The notes beneath the pieces were generated by a model. It was not told where the DNA came from, did no database searches, and saw only the letters and a list, made by a program, of their open reading frames with translations. The position numbers and the translations under genes were made by a program. Below are positions 17,770 through 28,106 of a stretch of 64,000 nucleotides of DNA, one piece after another; position 1 is the stretch's first letter; every line of letters starts with the position of its first letter. Origin of the DNA: Steinernema hermaphroditum (lineage: Eukaryota > Nematoda > Chromadorea > Rhabditida > Steinernematidae); the NCBI GenBank assembly GCA_030435675.1, contig CM059622.1, forward strand, positions 992,001 through 1,056,000, given 5' to 3'.

Positions 17770-18425
17770 ACAAGGGAAGTGTTCGAAGTGATACACGCCG
17801 ATTTGGCTGAAACTTTGTAGACTGGTAGAGCTATGGTCATGCAGTGCAGTGACGTATACCGCACCGGCAGCATCTTATATGAGAGGGTCTAAAAGCAGGT
17901 TAAAATACAGGGATTCGGTGATATAGTGCTGTTTAAGCACAACGAAAACGGATGACTGTGCGGTGTAGTGGTTAACGTGCGGGGCTACCATGCCTGTTTT
18001 GCGCGGGTTCGATCCCACTCGACGGCATAACTTTTTTTCTTAGCTCCACTACCTTCCTCAATGTCTTTAACCCCACTTAATCGCGCGAAAATCGCTGTTT
18101 ACGAGAGTCACAAACGACCACACACAGCGATACCGTAGTCGAATCAGTTTTTTTTTGTGAGCTGCTTGGCAATAATAAGTTCTATTTCACTTGGTTCTCC
18201 TCTTGTAATCCACTTATCAGCTAAAAAATGGCGTTTGATTTTAGGCAACAGGACTCTGCGACCGAAGTTTCACTACGGTAATCCCTGTATTTTAACCTGC
18301 TTTTAGACCCTCTCATATAAGATGCTGCCGGTGCGGTATACGTCACTGCACTGCATGACCATAGCTCTACCAGTCTACAAAGTTTCAGCCAAATCGGCGT
18401 GTATCACTTCGAACACTTCCCTTGT
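17770..18425. mobile_element. 656-bp fold-back element with 145-bp inverted repeats
   Basis: Terminal arms 17770-17914 and 18281-18425 are inverted copies with no mismatch that I can find. The 366-bp centre holds no ORF of note but contains a tRNA-like Pol III unit. No clear target duplication is visible (flanks TACTC and AAGCG). It lies between the eat-3 fragment and a broken tail-anchored gene copy. It is a non-autonomous DNA element or a recent inverted duplication. Confidence 0.85.
17958..18037 (+). pseudogene. Degenerate tRNA-like Pol III unit inside the fold-back element
   Basis: It has an A-box-like GTAGTGGTTAACG, a B-box-like GGGTTCGATCCC and then a run of seven T, the order of a Pol III gene. 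The acceptor arms pair in only 5 of 7 positions and the T-stem is poor, so it is a tRNA relic or SINE head and not a working tRNA. Confidence 0.45.
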
Positions 18426-18676
18426 AAGCGGCGAGCGGCGAACGACGCGAGGAGACGGCGTGATTGCGCGGCCGCTGACCGTCCTTCGAACTGTTCGACT
18501 GGCGAGGGAGCGAAGGTGTCCGGTGGCGACGAAGATGGCGGCTGAGGCGGCGGCTCGTTGATGTTGTGACTTCTTCGTCGCGCGACGGGCCGCTTGTCGC
18601 CGACAGGACCAAATCTGTCGGTGACAATGGCCTCTGAAATAGGGGGGAAGGAAGAAGGGGGTCGCCTGGAGGCGAC

Positions 18677-18975
18677 AAAGAGCGCCACGTCTTTCGCGCA
18701 AGCGTCTCCGACTCCGAAGCGTCATTGTCTTTCAAAAGACGCCCACAAGTCACGTCAATCCCGAAGTCGTCGTCGTAGTTCAAGTAGTCAAAAAAGACTG
18801 CAGGAACAGCGACATCGCATCTGAATGCCTTCTCGTTGACCTCCCGCGCTATACTACCGTAACCCGTCCCGAGAAGCTCGGCACTGTGGAGAGGAATCGA
18901 CCGACCGATGTAGATTTATGTCGTCAGATGAATCCACATGACTTCGGAGACGAAGTCGAAGGGGACTGTGTCCAT
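18677..18975 (-). pseudogene. Broken copy of the tail-anchored family (5' end)
   Basis: It starts MDTVPFDFVSEVMWIHLTT like the intact gene at 20897, then codon 20 is TAA where the intact gene has GAA. Homology continues for about 300 bp at roughly 85% identity and ends after the codons matching KDVALF. The sequence beyond (18426-18676) is GC-rich and unrelated. It lies divergent from the intact copy, with retroelement pieces between them. Confidence 0.85.
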
Positions 18976-19029
18976 TGTGGGCGCGTGGACAGGGGAATGA
19001 GCGCTTGGGATGTTGTCTTGAACTCTTTG

Positions 19030-19560
19030 TAGACTTTGGGAACCTTCTTCTTCTTTCCAGGCAACTACAGCATCAAGAGTATAAGATTGTCTATCAGATG
19101 GAGAGAATTCCTGAGTCAAAAAGGAATCTCAGTCAGTAGCCCCCACTCCAAAACGAAAAGAAGTTTCAAACCGAAACTTCTCATCGATGTTTACCACTTC
19201 TGGGAAATCTTAGACGAATCACGTCTAAAGATTACACTCCCATCTGATCTCCATGCGGTTCCCACCCAATTCGGTTACCTACTCTCTGTAAGCATCCGGA
19301 ACACTAATGCCGAACACTTCGTTAATATGGTTTCCACAACAAAGGACCATACTGGGTACTGGACGGAGCGGGTGGCGAAGAGTTTCGAGGCCTTGTTCAG
19401 GTGGAAAAAGAAGAACGAACTCGAGAGTTCATCGAGAACTTCGAGAAAAGTATTGAAAACTGTGATGGTGAATACTTCGTCTCCTTCCCCTGGAAAGTCG
19501 ACAGAGGTCGTCTGCCTGACAACAAGCAGATCGCTCTAAAAAGGCCCTACAGTCAGTACA
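19030..19560 (+). mobile_element. BEL/Pao retrotransposon pol fragment
   Basis: The encoded sequence has the BEL/Pao landmarks in order: IDVYHFWEIL, LPSDLHAVPTQFGYLLS, and after a frameshift near 19400 FEKSIENCDGEYFVSFPW and LPDNKQIALKR. These belong to the region between the aspartic protease (A17) and the reverse transcriptase. It is truncated at both ends and frameshifted, hence dead. Confidence 0.8.
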
Positions 19561-19599
19561 AAACTCACAAAAAGGAGCCAACTATCCTCGAACAAATGC

Positions 19600-20460
19600 A
19601 TGTCGGCAGGAACAATCCTCGCGTCGACTACGTTCTCTTTGATACAGCCGTCAAAAAGGTGTCTGTTATCAAGGACCTCGGTGTCTCCTACGATGACAAC
19701 CTGTCCTTCGAGCCCCATTTCAAGCTCTGCGTAACTAAGTCAACGCGTCTCTGTAAATTGGTTAATCGAGTATTCCATTGCAAAAATCTGAATATTCTTT
19801 GGCGTCTTTTTGAAGGCTATATCCGACCTTCTCTCGAATACTGCTCTGTGCTCTGGGATCCAGACGCTAAAGGATTCCGATCGCATTGAAAAAGTCCAGA
19901 AGAAGTATCTAAAGTACATGTTTTTGCGCTGCGGAACTCCTTTCAATGACTACAGCAATGCACTTAAAGTTTTGGGTGCATCTAGCCTTGCAAAGAGACG
20001 TCTGGTATCTCAGCTGGTGTTTACTTTCAAAATCTTCCACGAGAAAGTTATATGTTCACCTGAGGTCTTCTTCTGCGCACCACCACCCAACTCGCGCGCT
20101 CGTTCACGCTCCATCTTCCGAATCCACCCAGTTACGCGCCGAACAGATAGGTTCGCTAAGTTCTTTTCGAACTCAGTCGGACGTGTCTGGAATGTGCTGC
20201 CTGAACACATTGTTTGTCCCAAGAATCCTAAGTATTTCTAACGAAATCTTCTAACCTGGATCGACTCATAGATGTATATATGGTTTTTGTTTGATTTCTC
20301 TCCTCTGCTCACACCTTCTGACGGATGTATGTAACTGTTTGTATATATGGGAATCATCCCTCCCTCTATACGCATCATCTATTGGTTATATTTATAATGA
20401 ATGCTCTATATAATAATCTGTAATATTGACTATGCGTACTTAAATAAATAAATAAAGTTG
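19600..20460 (+). mobile_element. Non-LTR retrotransposon 3' end
   Basis: The C-terminal reverse-transcriptase part of a LINE-type ORF2 reads DLGVSYDDNLSFEPHF, then LVNRVFHCKN and YIRPSLEYCSVLWDP, and after a frameshift near 19870 VQKKYLKYMFLR, ending at a stop near 20241. It is followed by about 200 bp of 3' UTR ending in (TAAA)n near 20441-20455. It is probably CR1- or Jockey-like. It abuts the BEL fragment and is 5'-truncated as usual for LINEs. Confidence 0.8.
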
Positions 20461-20896
20461 ACTGCTGTGGATAATCACTAACTCTCTGCAAATCTGCTTT
20501 GAAAGTACGCGTGAATTAGGCTAGAATCGAGCGCTGGAATTTTTATGTGCTCTAAGTGGTAGCCGGCGCAGTTCCAGTATATTTCCGCTGGCGGCGAGTT
20601 GGCCGGCGGCCAGTTGTCCTGCGTCGCTGCCACGCGGGTCTTCTGCTGAGGTGATCGACGACGAACTGATGATCGACGATAATCTGATAGAGGAACAAGA
20701 GCGATGAAAAGTGTCTCTGGGTATTCTGGGTATTTGGCTCAAATTTACGCAGGGCTTGGTCCTGTACGGAAGATTACCAAAAATGAACGTTGTTTCTTTG
20801 TTCTGCCATTCACACATTGAAAATTGTACTGATTAGATTGGCATCGGTGGGCCAGCAACATCACGGAGCGTTCGTTCCCCTGTCCACGCGCCCACA
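20461..20896. other. Spacer upstream of the intact tail-anchored gene
   Basis: No gene found. It includes a 27-bp word at 20678-20704 that recurs exactly at 26469-26495 beside the env fragment, so part of this spacer may be an LTR or other retroelement remnant. The last 30 bp before the ATG match the sequence before the broken copy at 18975. Confidence 0.45.
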
Positions 20897-22237
20897 ATGG
20901 ACACAGTCCCCTTCGACTTTGTCTCCGCAGTCATGTGGATTCATCTGACGACAGAAGACTACATCGGCCGATCGATTCCCCTCTACAGTGCCGAGCTTCT
21001 CGGAGCGCATTACGGTAGGATAGCGCAGGAGGTCAACGAGAAGGCATTCAGATGTGATGTCGCTGCTCCTGCAATCTTTTCGAACTACCAGAACTATGAA
21101 GACGACAGTTACAGGATTAAAGTGACTTGTAGACGTCTTTTGGAAGACAATGACACTTCGGCGTCGGACATCGCCGCAAAAGACGTGGCGCTCTTTTCAG
21201 TCGAAGCGTTCAACTTGTGTTTCACCGCACTGACTCTCAGAAGTTACGATTACGTGAAGAAGCAGGGACCGCAGTATCGACCCGTTCATCATCTCGATCG
21301 GCTGGTGGAGCGCTGCCGCCACACCCGCGTCCGGCAGCTGATCGTTAATCACATTCATTGGTCCCACAGATCATGGCTGATGCGCCCCATCTTTCGTAAC
21401 CTGATGGGCTTCTTCAATAGCGCCGTAGTTGACTTCACGGACGAAACGCCCTTCCGTGACTTCGTCGCGCAACTCCTAAAGGCGAGGAAATTGGAGTCAT
21501 TGGAACTGAAGGATAACTGGGGAGGCAACTACTTACGCCCGCAGATTGAGCTTGGCCGATGCCCTGCCTGCATCACTGCTAAAGCGCCATCTCCCTGGAT
21601 CCGGAATACTCTCGAGGAAGCCTTCTATCAACAATCGCTTGTTCGCCTGCAGCTGTCTTTCGGCTACACTCACTGGGCTTCCAAAGTCTTCCTCACCAAT
21701 CTTGTAGAGGGGTGGCTCAGTGGTCGTTTCCCTGCAACGACCAAATCCGTGGATATCCTCGGAGGCCCTGATGTGGATATGCTGCAGAGGTACGAGTTCC
21801 GATCGACGAATCACTGCAGAAGAGCGGAAGACATTGTGGGGCCTTTTCTGTGGCGCAGCTACATACTACTGCATCCCACAGAGATCGGAAGGGCGTTGCG
21901 GATTACTGTATTCGCACGGCGTGAGGTAAACAGAGATCCTGAGCTGCAGACTTGGGCAACCACTTTCTGCAAAAACGCCTCTTTCTTCCGAGTGTCCTTT
22001 CTGTATAACAGAGGCCGGAGGGCGCTCTACGAGCGGAGATTGTGGAGAAGCGGCAACCGCATAATGTGGAATCCAGTGCACATCGCTTGCAGAGCTTGCA
22101 GAGCTAGGAAAGCTAGCACAGCTAGCACAGCTAGCACTGCAAGTACAACTCGTACAGATAGTGTCTCAGACCTCATCTACGCTTTTCTCATGGTTGTTGC
22201 CCTTTGTGCTTTTTTCTTGCTGCTCAAGTCATCTTAA
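20897..22237 (+). CDS. Tail-anchored protein of a local multigene family (446 aa)
   Basis: A single exon of 446 aa starting MDTVPFDFVSAVMW. Residues 1-400 are globular without recognised catalytic motifs. Residues 400-418 are a low-complexity linker (RARKASTASTAST) and residues 425-443 are a hydrophobic helix (LIYAFLMVVALCAFFLLL) ending in three polar residues, the form of a C-terminal membrane anchor with the bulk in the cytosol. AATAAA lies 28 bp after the stop. The start and length resemble intronless MDSVP-type families, possibly F-box-like substrate receptors; that is from memory. Four broken relatives lie nearby (18.7, 22.7, 25.3 and 30.8 kb), so the family is locally amplified. The protein at 37018-38013 shares the MDSVP start. 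Confidence 0.82.
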   Translation: MDTVPFDFVSAVMWIHLTTEDYIGRSIPLYSAELLGAHYGRIAQEVNEKAFRCDVAAPAIFSNYQNYEDDSYRIKVTCRRLLEDNDTSASDIAAKDVALFSVEAFNLCFTALTLRSYDYVKKQGPQYRPVHHLDRLVERCRHTRVRQLIVNHIHWSHRSWLMRPIFRNLMGFFNSAVVDFTDETPFRDFVAQLLKARKLESLELKDNWGGNYLRPQIELGRCPACITAKAPSPWIRNTLEEAFYQQSLVRLQLSFGYTHWASKVFLTNLVEGWLSGRFPATTKSVDILGGPDVDMLQRYEFRSTNHCRRAEDIVGPFLWRSYILLHPTEIGRALRITVFARREVNRDPELQTWATTFCKNASFFRVSFLYNRGRRALYERRLWRSGNRIMWNPVHIACRACRARKASTASTASTASTTRTDSVSDLIYAFLMVVALCAFFLLLKSS

Positions 22238-22373
22238 CTGATTCTGTAACACATGTGCAATGCTAATAAAAAGCAGCTGACCATTAAAGGGGCTGGAAAA
22301 GATTCGGTCTTTCCCTTGCGATCGCCGCTGACGGCTTCTTGATGGCCAACTAACTGAAATGAACACATCTCGT

Positions 22374-22690
22374 TTACGACATGACAAAATGAATTAATAA
22401 ACAATTGAAAAAGCAGGAAATTCTGTAGTACTCCAAATGTGTCCGAAATGCTCTCCTTGACTCTTTAATAGACGCGTTCAAACACTTCTGGAAATTGTTC
22501 AGGATTCCCGCAGCGAGTTCCGGCGTGATTTCCTTCCAAACGATCTTCATTGTGCGCTTCAGGGAATTCGCACTAGCCTTGCTTGTAGCGCAGACTTTTT
22601 TCTCTACGACAGACGAAACAGCAAAGTCGAGAGAGTTGAGAACCGGGGAGTGCGGAGGCCAAAGATCTTTTCCCCGACCCAACAACGACC
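22374..22690 (-). mobile_element. mariner/Tc1 transposase C-terminal fragment
   Basis: On the minus strand, WPPHSPVLNSLDFAV matches the region around the third catalytic acid of Tc1/mariner transposases. It is followed by VVEKKVCATSKASANSLK and ITPELAAGILNNFQKCLNA, typical of the C-terminal tail. The last acidic residue is Asp, as in the maT/DD37D-like branch. N-terminal parts are absent. It joins directly to the broken family copy at 22702, forming one chimeric open frame. Confidence 0.85.
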
Positions 22691-23939
22691 CCGACCTCAC
22701 ATCTGAGACACTATCTGTACTAGTTGTACTTGCAGTGCTAGCTTTCCTAGCTCTGCAAGCTCTGCAAGCGATGTGCACTGGATCCCACATTATGCGGTTG
22801 CCGCTTCTCCACAATCTCCGCTCGTAGAGCGCCCTCCGGCCTCTGTTATACAGAAAGGACACTCGGAAGTAAGAGGCGTTTTCGCAGAAAGTGGTTGCCC
22901 AAGTCTGCAGCTCAGGATCTCTGTTTAGCCGCGTTCACGAACCTTCCGACGCGACGCGACACGACGCGACGCGACGCGATCTGACATTCGTGAACGGGTG
23001 TTCACGAACGCGCCGATCGTCAGCCGACGCGACGTCGTGCGACTGTCGGCCGACGTCGTGTCGCGTCGCGTCGGGAGGTTCGTGAACACTCATGGTCGGC
23101 CGACCGTCGGCCGACGCGATTTTGCCTTATGATCCAAAATATCAAAACGGTTTGAAATTCTCGGCGGATGCCTTGTGCGAGGTCTGAATTTTTTGATGTC
23201 TACAGGTTACCCATGGTGCATAGACACCGATTTTCAGCCCGAAACGAATTTTTTGCTTGACGACGCTGGTCATCGATGAGCTTATGGCCATGACTCTCCA
23301 CGTTGGGGAACTTCTCATGTTTAAGTGGATTTGGTCCGTGTTTTGTCATGGTTGGCAACTGTGACCTCTTCTAGGAGCATTCGCAGGTTCGGTCGGGTCA
23401 AAATTAGGAAATGCCGCATGTTCGTACACATTTGTGAGGACCTTGAATAGGTGATTTTAGAACTTTTTAGAGATACGAGAAAAGTTTCGTAAATGTCGTA
23501 GGTTCGACTCACTGATAACAGGTCATAGTCGGGAAAATTCGCACATTCGGTTAAGTTGGGAATCGCCACAGAAGGGTAATTTACGCTAATAAACGCGGCT
23601 GCGCGCAAATTCGCGCCCGGTACTAAAAGCCATGTAGCCCATAGCCCTGCGGGCGGCAAGACACCAATAGCCCTGCGGCCGGCAAGATTGGCGCTCATGT
23701 AAATGGCTTAAGTGGGCGAAAAAAACTGTAAAATTTCAGGAAAATTCGAACTGACATCTCTTCTGGTTACAAAATAGGCAAAAAAATCACTAAAAACTGC
23801 AAAAACCTGGCATCGCCAGAGACATAGCGGAAGTAAAGCACTACCATCATTGTGAACGTTCTCAGTTTGTAAGCGGTCGGGTTCGGTTCCCCTCGGGGTC
23901 CTTAATTTGTGTGGGTGTTTTCCCCGTGCTCACGGAAAA

Positions 23940-23971
<32 letters not shown>

Positions 23972-24096
23972 ACCAACGGACCCGTCGGTTCTCCGTTTAT
24001 ATATAGGGGATTTCACCGATCTTCGGTGTTAGGTTCGCATGATAGGTTCCTTCTTGAGTGGGGAGGAGGAGGAAAAGAGTGTCCACCAGGGGTATC

Positions 24097-24596
24097 GGGT
24101 AAATTTCGCGGATGGTAAATTCTGCGGATGGAAAATTCCGCGTAGTGTAAAAGGGTAAATTCCGCGGAGTGGGTAAATTCCGCGGACTCGTTGGATTCCA
24201 CACGTGCTCAAAGCGAACGTAGGACCATGTATCCCTACAAATTTAGGCTGCGAGCGAGCCGCAGGCGAGCTCTGTATTCATTTTCTGGAACATTTAGGCT
24301 TGGCTTATTCTCCGGCTTAGGCTCCGGCTTAGGACTATGCCTGTTGATTTAACGCGAGCCCGAAGGGCGAGCCCTGTTGTCTTAACAGCTTCGCTGATGT
24401 CCTAATACTTCTGACCTAGATTCCAAATTATGGAGTTCTGTATTCATTTGGATATCCCAAAGTGTATAACCTGATGCATCGTAGAAAATTTCTGCAAGAA
24501 ATGAAGGCTAACAAGAGCTATAATAACCGAACGAATATTTTGAAAGTCCGCGGAATTTACCATCCGCGGAATTTACCCATCCGCGGAACCTTCCCA
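24097..24596. repeat. Inverted clusters of a GGTAAATTCCGCGGA minisatellite
   Basis: Four or five degenerate units of GGTAAATTCCGCGGA(T)G occur at 24097-24190, and three inverted units at 24543-24596 (CCGCGGAATTTACC). The spacer of about 350 bp has no coding signal. The arrangement is a small element with tandem-unit arms nested in the 2.35-kb element. Confidence 0.7.
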
Positions 24597-24835
24597 TAAT
24601 CTCCACCAGGGCTGCGCAACTTTTGAGTTTTGAGTTTTTGGCAAAACTCGACCCAAAACTCGGCCTTAAAACACTGTTCATGCCGGACGTGAGCGGCTCT
24701 TTTCGCCGGCATCACTGACACTGGCTAATCGCCGAAGGTCGACGACAGCCGACAATCTCCAAAAGCTACTGTTCCTAAACTTAAACGGCTTTCTGGAAGG
24801 CTTTGCCGAAGAAACCAATATTCCCGATGTGGTCA

Positions 24836-24945
24836 CCCCTGAAAGATCAGTAATTACGGTATCTCATTATTTTTCTTTTTTGAAATCCCATTGTCAGAGA
24901 AAAAAAGAAAAATAACGAGATACCGTAGTTATTGATCGTTCAGGG
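24836..24945. repeat. 110-bp fold-back (CCCTGAA...TTCAGGG)
   Basis: Arms of about 45 bp read CCCTGAAAGATCAGTAATTAC and its near-complement ending GATCGTTCAGGG, with a poly-T/poly-A inner part. The hairpin has a short loop. It is a typical small inverted-repeat element. Confidence 0.75.
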
Positions 24946-26399
24946 CAAAACTGCCGGTGCCACTCAGAGGGCATCGGATTTTCTCTCTCGTCGTCTGCTA
25001 GCGCTCCCCGCGAACGGTCGGAATTGTCCCTAGTATATATTGCGGCCGATAGGGGGTGGATGGGTTTCGGCTCGTGATAGGATTTGAGCCGATCGTCGGC
25101 CGACCGTCGGCGGGTGACACTCGTGAATGGGTGTTCACGAACGCCAATTGTGGCCCGACACGACGGTCGCCCGACCGTCGGCAGACGTCGCGTCGCGTCG
25201 CGTCGGTGCGTTCGTGAACATCGATCGGCAGTGATCGGCTGTGATCGCGTCGCATCGGGGGGTTCGTGAACGCGCCTTTTACCTCACGCCGTGCGAATAC
25301 AGTAATCCGCAACGCCCTTCCGATCTCTGTGGGATGCAGTAGTATGTAGCTGCGCCACAGAAAAGGCCCCACAATGTCTTCCGCTCTTCTGCAGTGATTC
25401 GTCGATCGGAACTCGTACCTCTGCAGCATATCCACATCAGGGCCTCCGAGGATATCCACGGATTTGGTCGTTGCAGGGAAACGACCACTGAGCCACCCCT
25501 CTACAAGATTGGTGAGGAAGACTTTGGAAGCCCAGTGAGTGTAGCCGAAAGACAGCTGCAGGCGAACAAGCGATTGTTGATAGAAGGCTTCCTCGAGAGT
25601 ATTCCGGATCCAGGGAGATGGCGCTTTAGCAGTGATGCAGGCAGGGCATCGGCCAAGCTCAATCTGCGGGCGTAAGTAGTTGCCTCCCCAGTTATCCTTC
25701 AGTTCCAATGACTCCAATTTCCTCGCCTTTAGGAGTTGCGCGACGAAGTCACGGAAGGGCGTTTCGTCCGTGAAGTCAACTACGGCGCTATTGAAGAAGC
25801 CCATCAGGTTACGAAAGATGGGGCGCATCAGCCATAATCTGTGGGACCAATGAATGTGATTAACGATGAGCTGCTGGACGCGGGTGTGGCGGCATCGACA
25901 TCCAAAGAACGACATCCAAAGTGTCATCGAGAATCATGGCTAAAATAGGTTGCGCTTCTGGTTGCAAATCTCCCGGCTGCATTTGACCCACAGATGGAAC
26001 AGCTTCAGTGGCGCACAACAAGACCGATTTGCGCCACTCGTTTGAAGGTCTAAAATAGAACTGCTTCTTCACTTTCCGACGTAGCGATTTGCTATACACC
26101 AATCGTGTCTTATCCGGGCAAGTACTCCATGCGAATCTCATTATGGTGCAAAACCGCCACCGCGGTGCAAAACCGCGCATCGCGGAAACAAAATTCGCTG
26201 CTCTCGAACCTTACACCAGGAAGAAAGAGGGAGCTACAGTACGCCGCCGCTGACTCTTCAAGCATATCGTGCTGGGGCCAGCACATCGCCTCGAAACCCG
26301 TAGTAAATCACATGCCCCCGCCTAAGGTCTATTTCTTGGGCTTGGTTACACAGGTCATCAGGTATCCGCGAAAAAGGTGGAGATGGTGGGGACGGTGAA

Positions 26400-27042
26400 C
26401 ACTGGAGATCCACCGAAGTCTTCCATTATTCCTGCCCTTCGGGGAGAAAAAGACATAAATTTGACGCTGATAATCTGATAGAGGAACAAGAGCGACCTTA
26501 AGGGGACCTTCCGAACATTCTTTTAGCTTAATCATGCGTTCACATTCACGAAAGGGAACTGGGAGATGCTCAGAAGAACGTTTCTCGATGGGGTCGCCGA
26601 GGATGTTAGTGTAAAATTGGGTTGTCGTTTTAATCTTTCGGCAGTACCAGGCATCTGTATCTTGGTTAATTTTGTTGGGGTAGAACAAAAGGATGTCCAA
26701 AGGTTGAGCGTCTGTGTCAATATTATGGCTTCTCTCTTGGGTCATGGGGAAAACATGAGGGTGGGGAAGTTCCCAGACTTGGCGGCCAGTGGAAGTGTGG
26801 CAGAGCATCGGCTGGAGAGGCTGTTGTATTGCCAGCGTGATAGGGAAGAGACACAGACTTATGAAGAGCAGCAGGTTCCATGAGAGTGCGGAGACGCGCG
26901 GAGGTAGCCAAGTGGGTTGTCGCTTAGCTACTTGAGGCTCTTTCACGCAGGGCTCAATTATGGGGATCGTAAGCGCGTTACACTCAAAGGGGTGCCCCGC
27001 GAGATCAGGATTCGCGAGCTCGGCTAAGCGCTGATTTTGCAA
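26400..27042 (-). pseudogene. Envelope-like glycoprotein fragment
   Basis: One open frame runs from the end of the gag coiled-coil into a hydrophobic signal-like helix, then a Cys-containing ectodomain start with CHTSTGR, an AWYCRKIK motif and a C-containing LKECSEG. This order resembles the N-terminal part of the phlebovirus-like envelope proteins carried by nematode LTR elements. The frame ends in unrelated sequence, and the fusion-protein half and membrane anchor are missing, so it is a truncated relic. Confidence 0.65.
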
Positions 27043-28106
27043 AGTTAGTGTGTCTACTTGCGTTTGAAGCCGGGCGACTTCGCCAGAGTGCTTGGTAATC
27101 GAAACTGTTTACCTGATGGCGATGATTCCATTGACTGGGGTTGTCCGACGGTGGTAGTCGGCGGAAGCACGTTTGTTCAAAGTGCCCGATCTTTCCACAA
27201 TGGTTGCAGATGGGGCGACCGTCGTTAGTTCTTTCGTAATTTCCGGGGTTGTAACGCCGGTTGTTGTTGGAGTTGCCGTACTGTCCATTGGAGTTGTTTC
27301 GGAATCGGTCAGAGTAGTTGTTGCGCTGTCCCTGATTGTTCCAGCGGCGATTGTTGGAGCGGCTGTCGCCGCCGCGTCTAAAACGTCCGCCGCCGCGTTT
27401 GGCCTGAGCGAAATTTGTCTCAATTTGGTTGACCCTTTCGGTGAGCTCATTGATTGCTTGATGTGAGTGATCGAGGGGTTTTACGAGGTGGATTTCACTA
27501 CCGCGCTCGCTGACCTCAAGATTCTCGACCTGTTGCGCTTTGAAGAGCGCCTGTTCGAACGTTTCGGGGTCAGAAAGTTTGACTTCGCGCGCCAGCTGGC
27601 GGGGAGAGAGGCGGTCAAGAAATTCGTCTAGGAGGCGGTTTTGGAACGCTTCCTCGTTCTGCCCTATCATGGCTGCGAGAACTAGAGGACGCAGACGGTT
27701 GGCGAAAGCCGCGACGCTTTCGGAGGAGCTTTTCCGACAGTTGGACAAACTTTGTCGTGCGGCGTTGCGTATTTTGGGAGACTCGAAGAAGGCTTTGAGT
27801 GCTTCACAGGCTTTCTCAAAGGACTTCTTACTTTCTTCAGGGAGAGTTTCGAAAGTTTCTCTAGCAAAATCTTCAATCATTAAAGCGACGAAGCCAGATT
27901 GAGAACGGAGTAGAGTCTAGTCCGCTGAAAGAGGCCAACCTGGGAGGGTCATCGGTGATGGCATGAATTTCCACGATTTCTTGACGGGGACTACGTTGGG
28001 CCTCCATGATTTCGTCGAAGATGCTGACGGTGTTCCGGAATTCCTCTTCACTTTCGGCTTCGGAGTCGATTTCGGAAGCTGGTGTGTGGGGACGCTGGGT
28101 CACCAC
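27005..28106 (-). pseudogene. gag (capsid and zinc knuckle), broken
   Basis: The segment 28106 to 27873 ends in FSIWLRRFND, the start of a Gypsy-type capsid domain. The frame then breaks and resumes in 27880-27005 with a capsid C-terminal half, an Arg/Asn/Gly-rich stretch and one CCHC zinc knuckle (CNHCGKIGHFEQTC). The capsid middle appears deleted at the break. A second frame change follows the knuckle, into a coiled-coil piece (LQTQVDTLTLQNQRLAEL). Confidence 0.8.

Larger units (their letters stand above)
22927..25277. mobile_element. 2.35-kb non-autonomous element with CGACG-array inverted ends
   Basis: The ends read AGCCGCGTTCACGAACC and, inverted, AGGCGCGTTCACGAACC, flanked by a 3-bp TTT duplication. 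The intact gene supplies the empty site (CTGTTTACC). Subterminal DNA is dense in CGACGCGACG and CGGCCGAC units and in GTTCACGAA words in both orientations. No transposase frame is visible. It contains nested repeats: a CA microsatellite at 23940-23966, a GGTAAATTCCGCGGA inverted cluster at 24097-24596, and a 110-bp fold-back at 24836-24945. A PIF/Harbinger-like origin is suggested by the 3-bp duplication and by the related 196-bp element at 36143. Confidence 0.8.
22702..25893 (-). pseudogene. Family copy split by a 2.35-kb insertion
   Basis: Reading the minus strand, 25893 to 25278 matches codons of the intact gene from about residue 137 (RHTRV) to RREV. The match stops inside GAGGTAAACAG, and resumes at 22926 down to 22702 with the next codons through the linker. 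The 2351 bp between are a mobile insertion. Identity to the intact gene is about 97-99%, so the copy is recent. It lacks the first ~135 codons and the membrane anchor, which is replaced by the mariner fragment. Confidence 0.88.

Noticed and set aside
18375..18783. Arg-rich minus-strand ORFs beside the fold-back element
   Set aside because: They fuse part of a broken family copy, GC-rich filler and a transposon arm; there is no coherent protein.
27109..27902. Long ORFs on the plus strand opposite gag
   Set aside because: The gag frame on the minus strand has the zinc knuckle; plus-strand frames are shadows.
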